Under the pieces are notes generated by a model, which worked only from the letters and a program-made list of their open reading frames with translations, was not told the DNA's origin and made no database searches. This document shows positions 54,920 through 64,000 of a DNA stretch of 64,000 nt, piece by piece (the first letter of the stretch is position 1; each line of letters starts with the position of its first letter). The stretch is from Larimichthys crocea (Eukaryota > Chordata > Actinopteri > Sciaenidae), in NCBI RefSeq assembly GCF_000972845.2, contig NC_040028.1:17358871-17422870 (forward strand). Direction: 5' to 3'. Position numbers and translations under genes: made by a program.

Positions 54920-57900
54920 CGGCAGGCAGTGGGTTAACCCCCAGTCTGTTAAAGACACAGGCTCTGCTGCAGACACGCAAATGAAGACACAAATGAATGA
55001 AGCTGTTTGTTTCCAGCATGTTCTCTCAAATACGAGTGGCCTATCTCTGCAGAGTATACAGTAGCGTCGAGGCGGATCTTTATCCTACCAAAGAGCTGGC
55101 GCCACTCCCTTCATGAATGAAAACATTCTGTATGAATGAGTGCGTGTGACATGTATAAAAAAAACAACACTCACCTTTCACAGCAGCAGCAGTCTCCTTG
55201 AATCCCAGGCTGACGTAGGGGCTAGTGTTGAAACCATTCATGCCCCCCTTGCAGCCACAGGCTGTCTTGAACCTCAGGAGTCCATCACAGTCCCCGAGCC
55301 TACATCCTCCAAGGTTTCCCTCCATCAAGTTTAAGGCAATGTAGTTAAGTCCGTTTTGATAACCAGCTGACATCTCCCGGCACATGGGGCTGTTGCTGCC
55401 ATAGTCCTCGTCCGGTCCCTCCGAGCTGCAGACGGTGTGGGATACATTCTCCACAGAGGCAGAGCTGTGCCGTTTGGTGTCATGGGCGAAGGATGGGCAC
55501 ACGGGTGTGACAGTAGTGGTGGACGAGAAGGTCTCAGAACTGTGCCGCCGGCGCCCCTGAGGGTCGGCCCGGATCACTTTAGCCCCCCTGTGTGGATCCA
55601 GGAGGGTGACAGATAACGAAGGAGCCCCCAGGAGAAAAGAGTCCAATGGCACAGGGGGCACAGCGTCCACAATGCTGCTCTCAAGGCTGAGTCTCTGGAC
55701 ACAGGCGGTGGGGCTCGTGGGGAGGGGGGCAGCATCGGTGGTGCAGAGAGATGGTAGAGGGGCAGGAGGGCTGAAAGTCATCTCAGTGTAGTCATCCTTG
55801 ACTAGAGCAGGCGGACACACCAGGCTCACCTGCTGTTGGAGAGGATATTCCTCTACCATCCCCCTTTCCTCCGCCCGTCCCTCTATGCTTTTATCCACCT
55901 CTTCCTCCTCGCCTCTCTGCGTGTTGGACTGAGTGTTCACAAGACTGGGGCAAGTCAAGACTTCAGGTGTGTGGTTTAGGCAGCCTGCAGGGGGGGAACC
56001 CCCAACTTGGAGCGAGTCAAGGTGACCCGATGAGCTGACATCAACATTAGCATAGTCTGAGAGTGGCAGGGATCCCTTCTCTGCGCACGTTACATTCGCA
56101 GAGGACTCGGAGCTCTCTGACACCGTGGATGCTTGCACGTTGTGGGTAGCACTACTAAAGTCTATGTTGATGTACTCTCCCGGACTGCGTGGCTCTGAGG
56201 GAAGGGGGTGTTCGCTCATACATGGTAGTGTTCTGAGGGACTCCAGAGCCAGACGGGTGGGCCGACACGCCCTATTCCTGTGTACCAGGCCTCCGTCTAT
56301 CCGAGCCACTCTGAGAGGAGACGGGGCAGAGGAAGGGGTGACTGGTGTCCCCGGAGAGCTGCTGGCCACAGAGTCTCCAGGAGATAGAGGACAATAGTTG
56401 GACTCCTCTTCTATGCTCTGTTTCTGTAAACTCATCACCACATACTGATCTGTGTCTGTGGACCCGTTGCGCTGCAGCTGGCCTTTAAGTGAGCGTGGTA
56501 GGGAGCTGTAAGAATAAGGCTGTCTGTGATGTTGCAGAGGGTGGGGATCTCCTACGGGACTGAGGATGTACTCTGGGGGTGTGAGAGACGCCAGGGGGTC
56601 AACAGGAGACATGTTCAGGTACTCTCCATTGGTAAGTTTTCCATCAGTACTCTCCACTGACATCTTAGTTCCGCACCACATCCGCATATAGCCGCTGTCC
56701 TCCAGAGAAACACTGCCAGGGGAGTCTGTGCGTGGGGCCAGCCCCACTGAAGAGGAGTGTGAACGGGGGTTGATGATCTGCTTTGGTGCTGAAACACACA
56801 TGGGGCTCATGGGCATGTAGGGGTCATCCTTGGAACCTGATGTTTGATGTGCCACACCTGGCATCATGGGCATATAGCCACTGTCACCTTGGAGAACGTT
56901 GGTGCCAATCTGAACGTCCCTGTAATCCTCAGGATAGATCCCTTTAGGCGAGGCAGTGTGACACCTGCGAAAAGACTGACTTCCACTCGTGTAAGTAGCC
57001 CTCATAAGAGTATACTCATCCAGGGAGGCTGAAGATACCTGGGGGGGACCTCTGTGCTGGCGGGGAGTAGTGAGGGAGTATGTACGCTTTCGGTAAGCCT
57101 TGTCCAGCTCTGGCAAACGACGGTAACCGTTCTGCTTCTGCCTCTCCATCAACATGTAGCCATCAAGCTCACTACCGTCCCGGGAGGGGGGAGTGTCGGC
57201 TTTGAGGGACTCAGGAGTGTTGCTACGGAGGGTGAGTGGTAACCTCAGGTCCCGTGCGTCCGCAGGGCTAGAGCCAAACTCCTCGCATGATATAAAACCA
57301 GCATCACTCGGGGAGCCTGAGAAGGAGGCACTGCAGCTGGAAGGGCGAGGGGCACTGCTGTCTGGGCAGGATGACAGATTTCCAGGGCTGGTGGTGGCCA
57401 TGGGTGGGGAACGAGACAGTGGCATAGACATGGACTTACTGTGCTGGAGGGAAGAAGATTCAAATGTCCGACATGGGCGTGCTGTAATGGTGTGAGATCT
57501 GCTCAGCAGGGTCCTGTGGACCCCTGGGCTTAGGGGGCTGCCAGTCACTGACATGGGGCGTGCCATGGTGCCATCTCCCTCGCTGGCCGTGCGTATTCGG
57601 CAGGAGGAAAATTTGCTCACAGGAGAGGTGGCAACCATGCTGTCAGTGCGCGACCGCCGGGGAAGCCCGGTCTGACTGGGGGGAAGATTGTTCAGGTGCC
57701 GCCTTGTAGGCACAGAGATGGGGTTTGTGCCAGATGACTGGCTTTTGCTGCGCGGACGGAATTCCGACAGCTCCTTCATGGCTTTCATCGCCTCCAAGAT
57801 AGTTTCATGGATATTTTGCGCCACCACAGAGTCATCAGCCTGCATCCATAACTCTCCGGGACCCGTGGCTGCAGATCGACCAACCTCAATGAAGAAAAAG

Positions 57901-58544
57901 CTGTCAGAGTGGCCGCACCTCCGGATATTCATCAGCTGTAAAATGACGGAGGCAACCTCCGAGTTCAGCTTGACAAAGCTGATAGTCCGGCTGGAGAGAC
58001 ACAGCCTGTACACTCCGGTCAAATTCCTGCTTTGCCCCAGGCCTTTGGATTTCAGATTGACTTGCCATACCTCCTTGTAGGCGGCGGAAACCGGCGTTAT
58101 TACACCATAGCTCGCCTCGTCGAAGCCAACCAGCGAGGACGCAGAGTTGGACGCCGATCCGTCGTATACTTTCCCCTCTGCCATTAAATCCGTCAGCACC
58201 CGGTACCAGCTCTCCTGCTCCTGCTCGTTTTCCGCCGCCACGGCGAAATACTCGTCCTTGGTATAAAGAGCAATAAGATATTTGTGTTTCGCGTCCGCTC
58301 TCTTGTTGATATTGAGACAGCAGTCCAGAGGAATAACTCTCTTGGCGACCGATTTGTTTTTCCATTTCTTCTCGCTCTCGTAGTACTCCAGGCGCGCAGG
58401 GAAACCTTCGCTCGGCTCTCTCAAAACAAAAAAGCGCTTGTGTCCGTGTTTCTGCTTCTTTAGATATCCACATTTCTTGATATTGTTGTTGCTCGTAGTA
58501 CGGGGCGATAACGGCTGATCTCCCGTGTTTGGCGGACTCGCCAT
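47850..58544 (-). CDS. irs2: irs2, insulin receptor substrate 2 (1124 aa, two coding exons)
   Basis: Coding is complement(55175-58544) joined to complement(47850-47854). Role, from the family: a cytoplasmic docking protein phosphorylated by insulin and IGF1 receptors that recruits PI3K, GRB2 and SHP2. Seen: PH domain about residues 23-122 (CGYLKKQKHGHKRFFVL start), IRS-type PTB domain about 154-262 (KEVWQVNLKSKGLGQS, LMNIRRCGHSDSFFFIE), and eight YxxM motifs at Tyr 463, 511, 557, 576, 619, 642, 701 and 919. Also present are a GRB2-type YINI at 791, YANV at 831, and SHP2-type YIAL at 1068 and YVSL at 1110. The KRLB-like YPEDY at 537-541 marks it as IRS2 rather than IRS1. The start ATG (58542-58544) has A at -3 and G at +4, and MASPP agrees with mammalian IRS2. 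It is about 210 residues shorter than human IRS2, mainly from missing low-complexity runs. Which teleost duplicate (a or b) it is cannot be told. Confidence 0.98.
48481..48511 (+). repeat. CA microsatellite
   Basis: (CA)n, about 15 units, in the irs2 intron. Confidence 0.95.
49126..49203 (+). repeat. Long TG microsatellite (39 units)
   Basis: Uninterrupted (TG)39, the longest simple repeat here, in the irs2 intron. Confidence 0.97.
49732..49760 (+). repeat. CA microsatellite
   Basis: (CA)n, about 14 units. Confidence 0.9.
51516..51543 (+). repeat. (GGA)n trinucleotide repeat
   Basis: About nine GAG/GGA units in the irs2 intron. Confidence 0.85.
51712..51745 (+). repeat. TG microsatellite
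   Basis: (TG)n, about 17 units. Confidence 0.95.
54892..54919 (+). repeat. TG microsatellite
   Basis: (TG)14, 255 bases beyond the irs2 exon 1 donor. Confidence 0.95.
55175..58544 (-). CDS. irs2: irs2 coding exon 1 (residues 1-1123 plus one base)
   Basis: This exon carries nearly the whole protein. It ends ...GFKETAAAVK plus G, at donor G|GTGAGT (GT at 55174-55173), a strong consensus. Human IRS2 exon 1 ends the same way (...LKEATIVK). The frame stays open to 55080 but those 31 extra codons are Cys/His/Phe-rich and unlike any IRS2, so they are intron read-through. Other blocks typical of IRS2 are DPHRGAKVIRADPQG (983-997) followed by RRRHSSETFSST, and RPTRLALESL (761-770). Confidence 0.97.
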
Positions 58545-59030
58545 TCTCGTGTCCTTTTTCCTCCCGGCTTATCAGACACAATGCCTCCTTTCCCCCAGTG
58601 TTGCTCAAAGAAACGACGCGCGTAATTTCTCCTCCTCCTTCTCCTTCTTCTTCTTCTTTTTTTTTTTTGGTTGCCTTAATCCTCCTTCTTTTATTTCCAG
58701 TGCGTTCGTCTTCTCCAAAAGCTGAGCAATAAATAACACATGTCTGCTGATAGTGTCCGGACTAAGAAGGAGGAGGAGAGGGGGGGAGAAACAACATGTG
58801 ACGATCTACACATCCAGCTCTGCTTTAGAAAAAAAAGAGAAACGAGGAGGAGGGGGGGAGGAGAAAAAGAAAAAAATACACACACCGACGGTGGGCGGTG
58901 CGCTCTCAGCTCATTGGGCTTATTGGTGGAAACGGGATGAATGCTGGAGTGAGGTGTTCAAAGGAGAGAGAGGAGAGAGAGGAGAGGAAGCCCTCCTACT
59001 ATTACTCTGCCCTCTTCCGACTCATTTGAG
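58545..59030 (-). other. irs2: irs2 5'UTR (predicted)
   Basis: If transcription starts below the TATA-like box, the leader is about 485 bases and contains several upstream ATGs, including a 7-codon uORF (59025-59002) and a two-codon ATG-AGC-TGA near 58913. If it starts below the CCAAT/GC boxes it is nearer 290 bases. There are long A/G runs on the plus strand, hence C/T-rich in the message. Confidence 0.4.
58893..58926 (-). promoter_or_regulatory. irs2: GC box and paired CCAAT boxes upstream of irs2
   Basis: Minus-strand CCAAT at 58926-58922 and 58917-58913 is followed by CCGCCC at 58898-58893 (GC/KLF-Sp box). This is the arrangement of a TATA-less promoter starting around 58830-58860, an alternative to the TATA-like box. 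Confidence 0.35.
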
Positions 59031-59054
59031 CGTAGTCAGTCAGGACCGGAGTTT

Positions 59055-59062
59055 TATTTATA
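59055..59062 (-). promoter_or_regulatory. irs2: TATA-like box TATAAATA upstream of irs2
   Basis: The minus strand reads CTATAAATAAAA, placing a start site near 59028-59033. The motif is good but occurs in AT-rich surroundings, so it could be chance. Confidence 0.35.
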
Positions 59063-59381
59063 GCAGCTCTGGTCCTGTGATCCAACATTTGACTACCGTG
59101 ATTTTTTATTTATTTATCATCAATCTAAATATATTAAACTACTTGTTCTCGACCTATAAAGCCTCACATGTGCGTCATTTAAGGATTATAAAACGCGTTC
59201 AAATAACCACATGGGAATTATTATTTCCCCTCCATCCTTTTTACGCTCTTCTTTTTTTATTCCCATGGTTTATTCTTATGTTTCGCCCCCCTCTCTCTCA
59301 AACCCTTGTCTATATTTTAACGTGACTGTAGAGGGAGTCCTTCCAGTCCTCCTCCTCCTCCTCCTGCTCTCTCCCCAACTG

Positions 59382-59389
59382 GTAAACAA
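59382..59389 (+). promoter_or_regulatory. irs2: Forkhead (FOXO-type) site GTAAACAA upstream of irs2
   Basis: An exact match to the FOXO/DAF-16 family binding element, about 840 bases upstream of the irs2 start codon. In mammals FOXO1 activates IRS2 in fasting liver through forkhead sites in the promoter; the same use in this fish is inferred. Confidence 0.4.
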
Positions 59390-59836
59390 GCATCACCTAG
59401 TCGAGACTGCAGCTCTGTCACAGGAATTTGATATTCCCTCTGCGTCTGCCTCAGCCAGAATACATTCACGGTGTCCAAGCGGGATTATTTTAGCCCCTTC
59501 TTTTCCTTTTTTGGGGGGGTTCATAGAAAGCACCGACGTGTTCGTGATAAACTACAAGAACCAGAGGAAGAGTGTGTGTGGTTTTTTTTATTGCGTAACG
59601 CGTAATTGCCTAGAGCTCTCCGGATAGCTGCTCAGTTACAGCCCGTTTCCGATCTGCGGCTTCCCATTCAGAAATAGTGTAGCGGCAGATCAGGATGACA
59701 ACATATGTCCAGAAATGTCTCAGGTTACAGTAAATCCTCATCTACAAAAAAAAAACACCACCCCTCCTGTCAGCGAAATAGGATGAATGACCCATATAAG
59801 GTTATATAAAAAAATAAAAAAGATCTGATATCATGA

Positions 59837-59895
59837 TGACGCAAAACATTCTCCTGATCTCAATGCGTCAGCGGCTGGTAATGTGCGTAATGACG
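59837..59895. promoter_or_regulatory. irs2: Three CRE half sites (TGACG) upstream of irs2
   Basis: TGACG at 59837-59841 and 59891-59895, and its complement CGTCA at 59866-59870, all within 59 bases. CREB is known to drive mammalian IRS2 through half-CRE sites. Short motifs, so moderate chance rate. Confidence 0.3.
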
Positions 59896-60188
59896 AGATG
59901 CCAGCTGGGTACCGCGGTGTGGTGGTGATGAGAGTGTGTGTGTAGCTCAGAGCCAATAGCCTGCATGTTCTCTCGACTTCCTGAGGGAGTGAGACTCAGC
60001 TCTTCCTGTCCATCAGAGGCAGGCGTGGATGATGAAAACAGGTCACGGTGAACCAGGCGAATCAAACCCAGTCACGACTTTTCAATTATAACATGTACAA
60101 ATGTAATAATTAATCGACACCACCTGCTGAGAATCAGTCATATCACTGATGTCTTAAGGTGATATTGAAAACCACCCCCCACCTCACT

Positions 60189-60190
<2 letters not shown>

Positions 60191-60221
<31 letters not shown>
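60191..60221 (+). repeat. CA microsatellite
   Basis: (CA)15. Confidence 0.95.
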
Positions 60222-60224
<3 letters not shown>

Positions 60225-60849
60225 CTCCACTTCATATATCCATTTTCCTTCAGATCCCACAGTGCTGGCTCAGCATCAAACCAGCCTGTCCTCAGCAGCA
60301 AGGTCAATTACGATGCCCTGTGCGGGTCAATTATGCCACCAGAGGCAATGATTTGACTACTACCACCACGGAGAAGGAATCAAAAGTAGCAAATAAGCTT
60401 TAGCTTTAGTAGTGTTATGTGCATTTGTATATATATTTCTTTTCATAATTTGACTGTTTATCTCAGCCTTGCTCAGCCTAATGTGCAATGAATGCATATT
60501 GATATTAATAGATGTTGCAGAGCTGGCTGCCTAAACCTCCCAAGGCTCGGATATCTCCCTGTAGGATAAGGAGGGTTCCCTGTCTTTTGATATTAGGTTT
60601 CCTCCATGACAGACGTGGGCTTTGGTGGAAACTTTCACACTCTCTGATAACTCCAGGCTGATAACATATAATGAGAATGTGCAGCTTTATCTAACATTTA
60701 GGGTATAAACGAGTCCCTGTGAAGAAGTCCACAGCAGCATGGCTTGTATGATACTGTGACCTGACACTGGGAAGATAAACAGAAAGCAGGGGGGAAGTGG
60801 GGGGATGTGTGAAGTGAAAGCAGGGGCACGAGGAGTGACTCTTTCTTTT

Positions 60850-61080
60850 TGCATAATGCAAATCAGCTGTCTATAAAATACCAATAAGGTGGGCGACTGT
60901 CCCATAAACTGTGCTGCTTGCAAACCCAATCTGGTTATGTCTGTGATACGTCCTTGCCCTTTTCTTAGGTAACTACATGAATATTTATCACCCTCCAATT
61001 TACACAGCATGGTGCATTAATTTACAAGTTAATTAAACGGCCATCTGAAGCTGATTTACAAGGAATAAATGGGCCCTCTC
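60850..61080. promoter_or_regulatory. Candidate conserved noncoding element E
   Basis: Repeat-free block with the POU octamer ATGCAAAT (60856-60863) and TTAATTAA (61029-61036), plus CATGAATATTTATCA and GCATTAATTTAC between. The high motif density 2.3 kb upstream of the irs2 ATG suggests an enhancer; conservation is not testable here. Confidence 0.3.
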
Positions 61081-62117
61081 ATCGTCTTCTGGTATGAACC
61101 CATTAAGTCTTTATAGGTTTATTTATTTAGAGAAGAACTGGGGTGTAACTTTAAAGGTGCGTCCTACTAAATCTTTGGATTTATGTCCTTTCCTGGCGAC
61201 GTTAAAGAATTTCAAACGATCAAAAAAGGGTTTAATAAACAAATAAATTGTCAAAAGTTCACTCACTAGCCTGTAGTGTTGGAGACCTAATCTCATTTAG
61301 GCTCTTAAGGCCAGCCTTCAGATACAAACAGCCCGTGTTTTCCCCATTTGCTGAGTCACAAGCACATAATGTCTCAGTCACCCGTTGCACTGTCACCGTG
61401 GGCGACGATTAGTTTCATAAGCTTTTATAAAACAGATTAGAATCGCTGATCTGATGAGATAAGATTAAGGACAAGCGGGCGGAGGGGTGGAGGTAAAGAT
61501 TATACGCTCAGCCGTCGTCCACTCACTGCCACACATCAAATGAACAGCACAAACATGTGTTGTTGGCGTCCAAACATCACACACACTCTTCACCCACCTC
61601 ACCTCATTAGTCAAAGGCAAAACAGATTATGGTTGGAGCCTGGGACGTTTGATTCATATTATTGTACAAGTGTTGTTTTGATGTTTTGGATATGACTATC
61701 ATCCTCATCCTGTTATTTACTGTCTGAGCAGGGGATATTTTTGGTGTTTTTTTTGTTGTTGTTGTTGTGTCAGAGCCTCAATTGGATTTAACACTTAAGT
61801 TAAATCTAATTGTTCTCTTCAGCAGCTCAAACAACATTCTTAACATTGTTTTATCAGCTTTGTATTTCATTACCTTTGCAAATTTTACGAGAATTTCTTA
61901 TAATTTTTAATTTATGACAGAAGCCCAGTTGTAAAACAGAGTTAAATGATAAATAAAAGGATTTTAATATGTTAAATACGCATGACCTGAGTTAACCCAG
62001 TTTTTTAAACACTGTACATAACTATACAATACATTATTGTCACCATATATTTTGTTATACTTTTCTACATGTTGGGTTTTAATGGTAAATAATCTGTTTT
62101 GCCTTTGGCTTATGAAG

Positions 62118-62450
62118 GGGAGGTGCAGTGGTTAGCACTGTCGCCTCACAGCAAGAAGGTTGCTGGTTCGAACCTCAGCTGGAGGCCTTTCTGTCTCCCC
62201 GTGTCTGTGTGGGTTCTTTCTGGGTACTCCGGCTTCCTCCCACAATCCGAAGACATGCACTTAACAAGTTAACTGGTGACTCTAAAGTGGCCGTAGGTGT
62301 GAATGTGAGTGTGTTTGTCTCTATGTGCCCTGCAATAAACTGGCGACTTTTTCCAGGCCACTTGTGCCGCTTCTCGCCCAAGGTCAGCTGGGATGGGCTC
62401 CAGCCCCACCGTGACCCCGATGAGGTTACAGATAATGGATGGACGGGTTT
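62118..62450 (+). mobile_element. SINE-like tRNA-headed repeat, near full-length copy
   Basis: The head is GGTGCAGTGGTTAGCACTGT...CGCCTCACAGC, with a Pol III B box GGTTCGAACCT at 62165-62175. The body includes GTGTGGGTTCTTTCTGGGTA, CTTCCTCCCACAATCCGAAG, GTGACTCTAAAGTGGCCG and CTGGGATGGGCTCCAGCCCC. The end is GGTTACAGATAATGGATGG. This order is a very common dispersed repeat of percomorph fish; I recognise it but do not name the family. Confidence 0.8.
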
Positions 62451-62699
62451 TAATGGGATCAGAGGAACAAAAATACATGCATAAAAAATAGTGAATAATT
62501 TAACACACACAGCAGTACGGTGCCCAAACACCGAGGAGGGAAAGCTAATGTGAAAACACAAGATTAAAATGGCACATAGTGGAAAACATGGCTGGCTATA
62601 GAAACACTCTGTATCTGTCAGGCTTGTCCTATTTTTTTAAACATCACTCTCCATTCTTAAACCCGATACTGTAACCAGGTAATGATAGAGGAGGCTGTT

Positions 62700-62990
62700 T
62701 TCTGAGCTCTTGAGCACATACAATATAGATCGCTCCGTTCAATCTCGTGTTGTCACCCATAATTGACTCGATTCTCTAATCAATACAGCAAACGTGAAAT
62801 TGAAATTTCTCTTCTAGTTAATTTTTGTGCTGATTGATCACAGACGGGGCCCCGACCTGGAGGAAAAGACGGCGTGTGCCGATGGAGATCTTTGCATCAT
62901 TGGACATGACTGCACGTGCCCGTATTGAGCCGCGGCACGAGTGATTACAGTTTTGATTACTTCAGTTAAGTAACTCATTGGATTGGACAT
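62700..62990. promoter_or_regulatory. Candidate conserved noncoding element F
   Basis: A repeat-free block contains TGATTGAT (62831-62838), a match to the composite PBX-HOX site, and several TAAT cores. Inference from motif content only. Confidence 0.22.
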
Positions 62991-64000
62991 AATCTATTTT
63001 TGATTAATCTGTAAATTGGACACAGGGTATTCACACTTGTGTAGAATGGTACTAGAAAGTCAATTATAGTAGACGCTATGTTGTATTCAACACCCCACGT
63101 AAATTGGGTGATAATGGCAGTGTGGAGCTGCTTTTACATTTTTACTCGTTTACTCCCTCTTCACTAAGTTAATGTTGCCACTTCTTCTTAATAATTTGTT
63201 GCCCAGACTTGGGTTATCTCATTTCACAGGTCACTGAGACAGATATTTATTTGACATGCTCATTAGAAGAGACAGGAGACACAGACGCAGCCTTAGCGTG
63301 CTTATTTGACCGGAAGAGAAACCTATGATAATATATTTAATGTGAGCTGAAGACATACACAGACAACATATTTATTCATGGGCACATCTCCGCCCCTCCC
63401 TCCCAACAAATGACTCTCCTGGCCACACAGGGAGATGTAACGACAGCCTGCCATCTGAAATCTTGGCTCTGTGTAGCTGTGATTAAACAGATATGAATGC
63501 ATATGATATTCAGGCTCCATAATACCGTCATCAGTCATTTGTCATAATTATGCATTATCTGGGGGTCACGTGGTTTGAAATAAATGACAATGATACATTA
63601 GCCCCTTCTCTGCCTTGGTTAGAGCAGGGGGAAACTTATAATACGGCATAAAGGGTGCATGAAATCTGAATGTCAAGTGTGTCTAGGTTGAAACAGAATG
63701 AGTTTACAGTTAATATATTAAAAACAAGACTTCATATTTGGACTTCTGAGGCTCTGATCTGATCACATAACCGATCAAAATAAGTCAAGTTATTGATTAT
63801 AGGCTATGTTTGGGTCACAGCTATGTTATTGTCGTGCTCAGTAAGTAAGTTGTAAGTTAGTGAGTTGTATTTTTGTCCACCGCAGCACCGTCGTAATCAA
63901 CGTGTAGATGCTGTTTCCTGCGAGTTAATCACACGGTCCACAGTTAGAGGAGCGGAAGGAAGATTAAAGGAATGTAGGCGGCATCTACAGTATTAAAAAT

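Larger units (their letters stand above)
47855..55174 (-). other. irs2: irs2 intron 1
   Basis: 7.3 kb between the two irs2 exons. It contains the longest TG tract of the window (49126-49203), more CA/TG tracts, GA tracts and polypyrimidine stretches. ORFs inside (for example around 51621-52211 and 53104-54027) have no family motifs and run through low-complexity sequence. No nested gene was recognised. Confidence 0.8.
59063..64000. other. Region upstream of irs2
   Basis: About 5 kb with no recognisable gene. It holds forkhead and CRE-like motifs near irs2, a CA repeat at 60191-60221, two candidate conserved elements (60.85-61.08 and 62.70-62.99 kb) and one full SINE-like repeat. The last kilobase is AT-rich and featureless to me. 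Confidence 0.7.

Noticed and set aside
55080..55174. C-terminal extension of irs2 (31 residues)
   Set aside because: It follows a strong GT donor, has no similarity to IRS proteins, and a matching acceptor restores the conserved VKE ending.
57904..58608. 234-codon open frame on the minus strand overlapping irs2
   Set aside because: It is an alternate-frame shadow of the irs2 PH/PTB coding region; the translation has no domain.
58753..59627. Two plus-strand open frames (190 and 138 codons) over the irs2 promoter
   Set aside because: Low-complexity Arg/Lys/Glu and Leu/Ser/Phe translations from polypurine or polypyrimidine DNA; no family motif, no splice or promoter support.

Overview
The window is vertebrate nuclear DNA, almost certainly from a ray-finned (teleost) fish. 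Genes are split into exons with GT-AG introns, (CA)n/(TG)n microsatellites are frequent, three copies of a tRNA-headed short interspersed repeat typical of fish genomes are present, and the two proteins are clear but diverged relatives of mammalian MYO16 and IRS2. The species cannot be named from the sequence; a percomorph-like fish is a guess. There is no operon, CRISPR array, phage or insertion sequence.

Layout. 652-16616 (+) holds the last eight coding exons of myo16 (unconventional myosin XVI), entered from the left with its ankyrin and most motor exons outside the window; its 3'UTR runs to a poly(A) signal at 19862. 19890-45270 is a 25 kb intergenic spacer with microsatellites, interspersed-repeat fragments and several stretches that look like conserved noncoding elements. 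45298-58544 (-) is irs2 (insulin receptor substrate 2): one large coding exon at 55175-58544, a 7.3 kb intron, and a terminal exon that supplies only one amino acid plus the stop codon (47850-47854) before a 2.5 kb 3'UTR. 58545-59060 is the irs2 5'UTR/promoter zone; 59060-64000 is upstream noncoding DNA with candidate regulatory elements and one well preserved SINE.

How the genes relate. They are convergent (tail to tail), the same order and orientation as human chromosome 13q33-q34. Both proteins are tyrosine-phosphorylated scaffolds with YxxM motifs that can recruit the p85 subunit of PI3-kinase: irs2 for insulin/IGF signalling, the myo16 tail (also called NYAP3) for neuronal PI3K-WAVE signalling.

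I found no sign of a new enzyme system. The observations of most value are corrected gene structures (the one-residue irs2 terminal exon, and myo16 exons missing from simple ORF lists), a 20-bp palindrome beside an octamer in the last myo16 intron, a forkhead (FOXO-type) site upstream of irs2, and AU-rich/Pumilio elements in the irs2 3'UTR.
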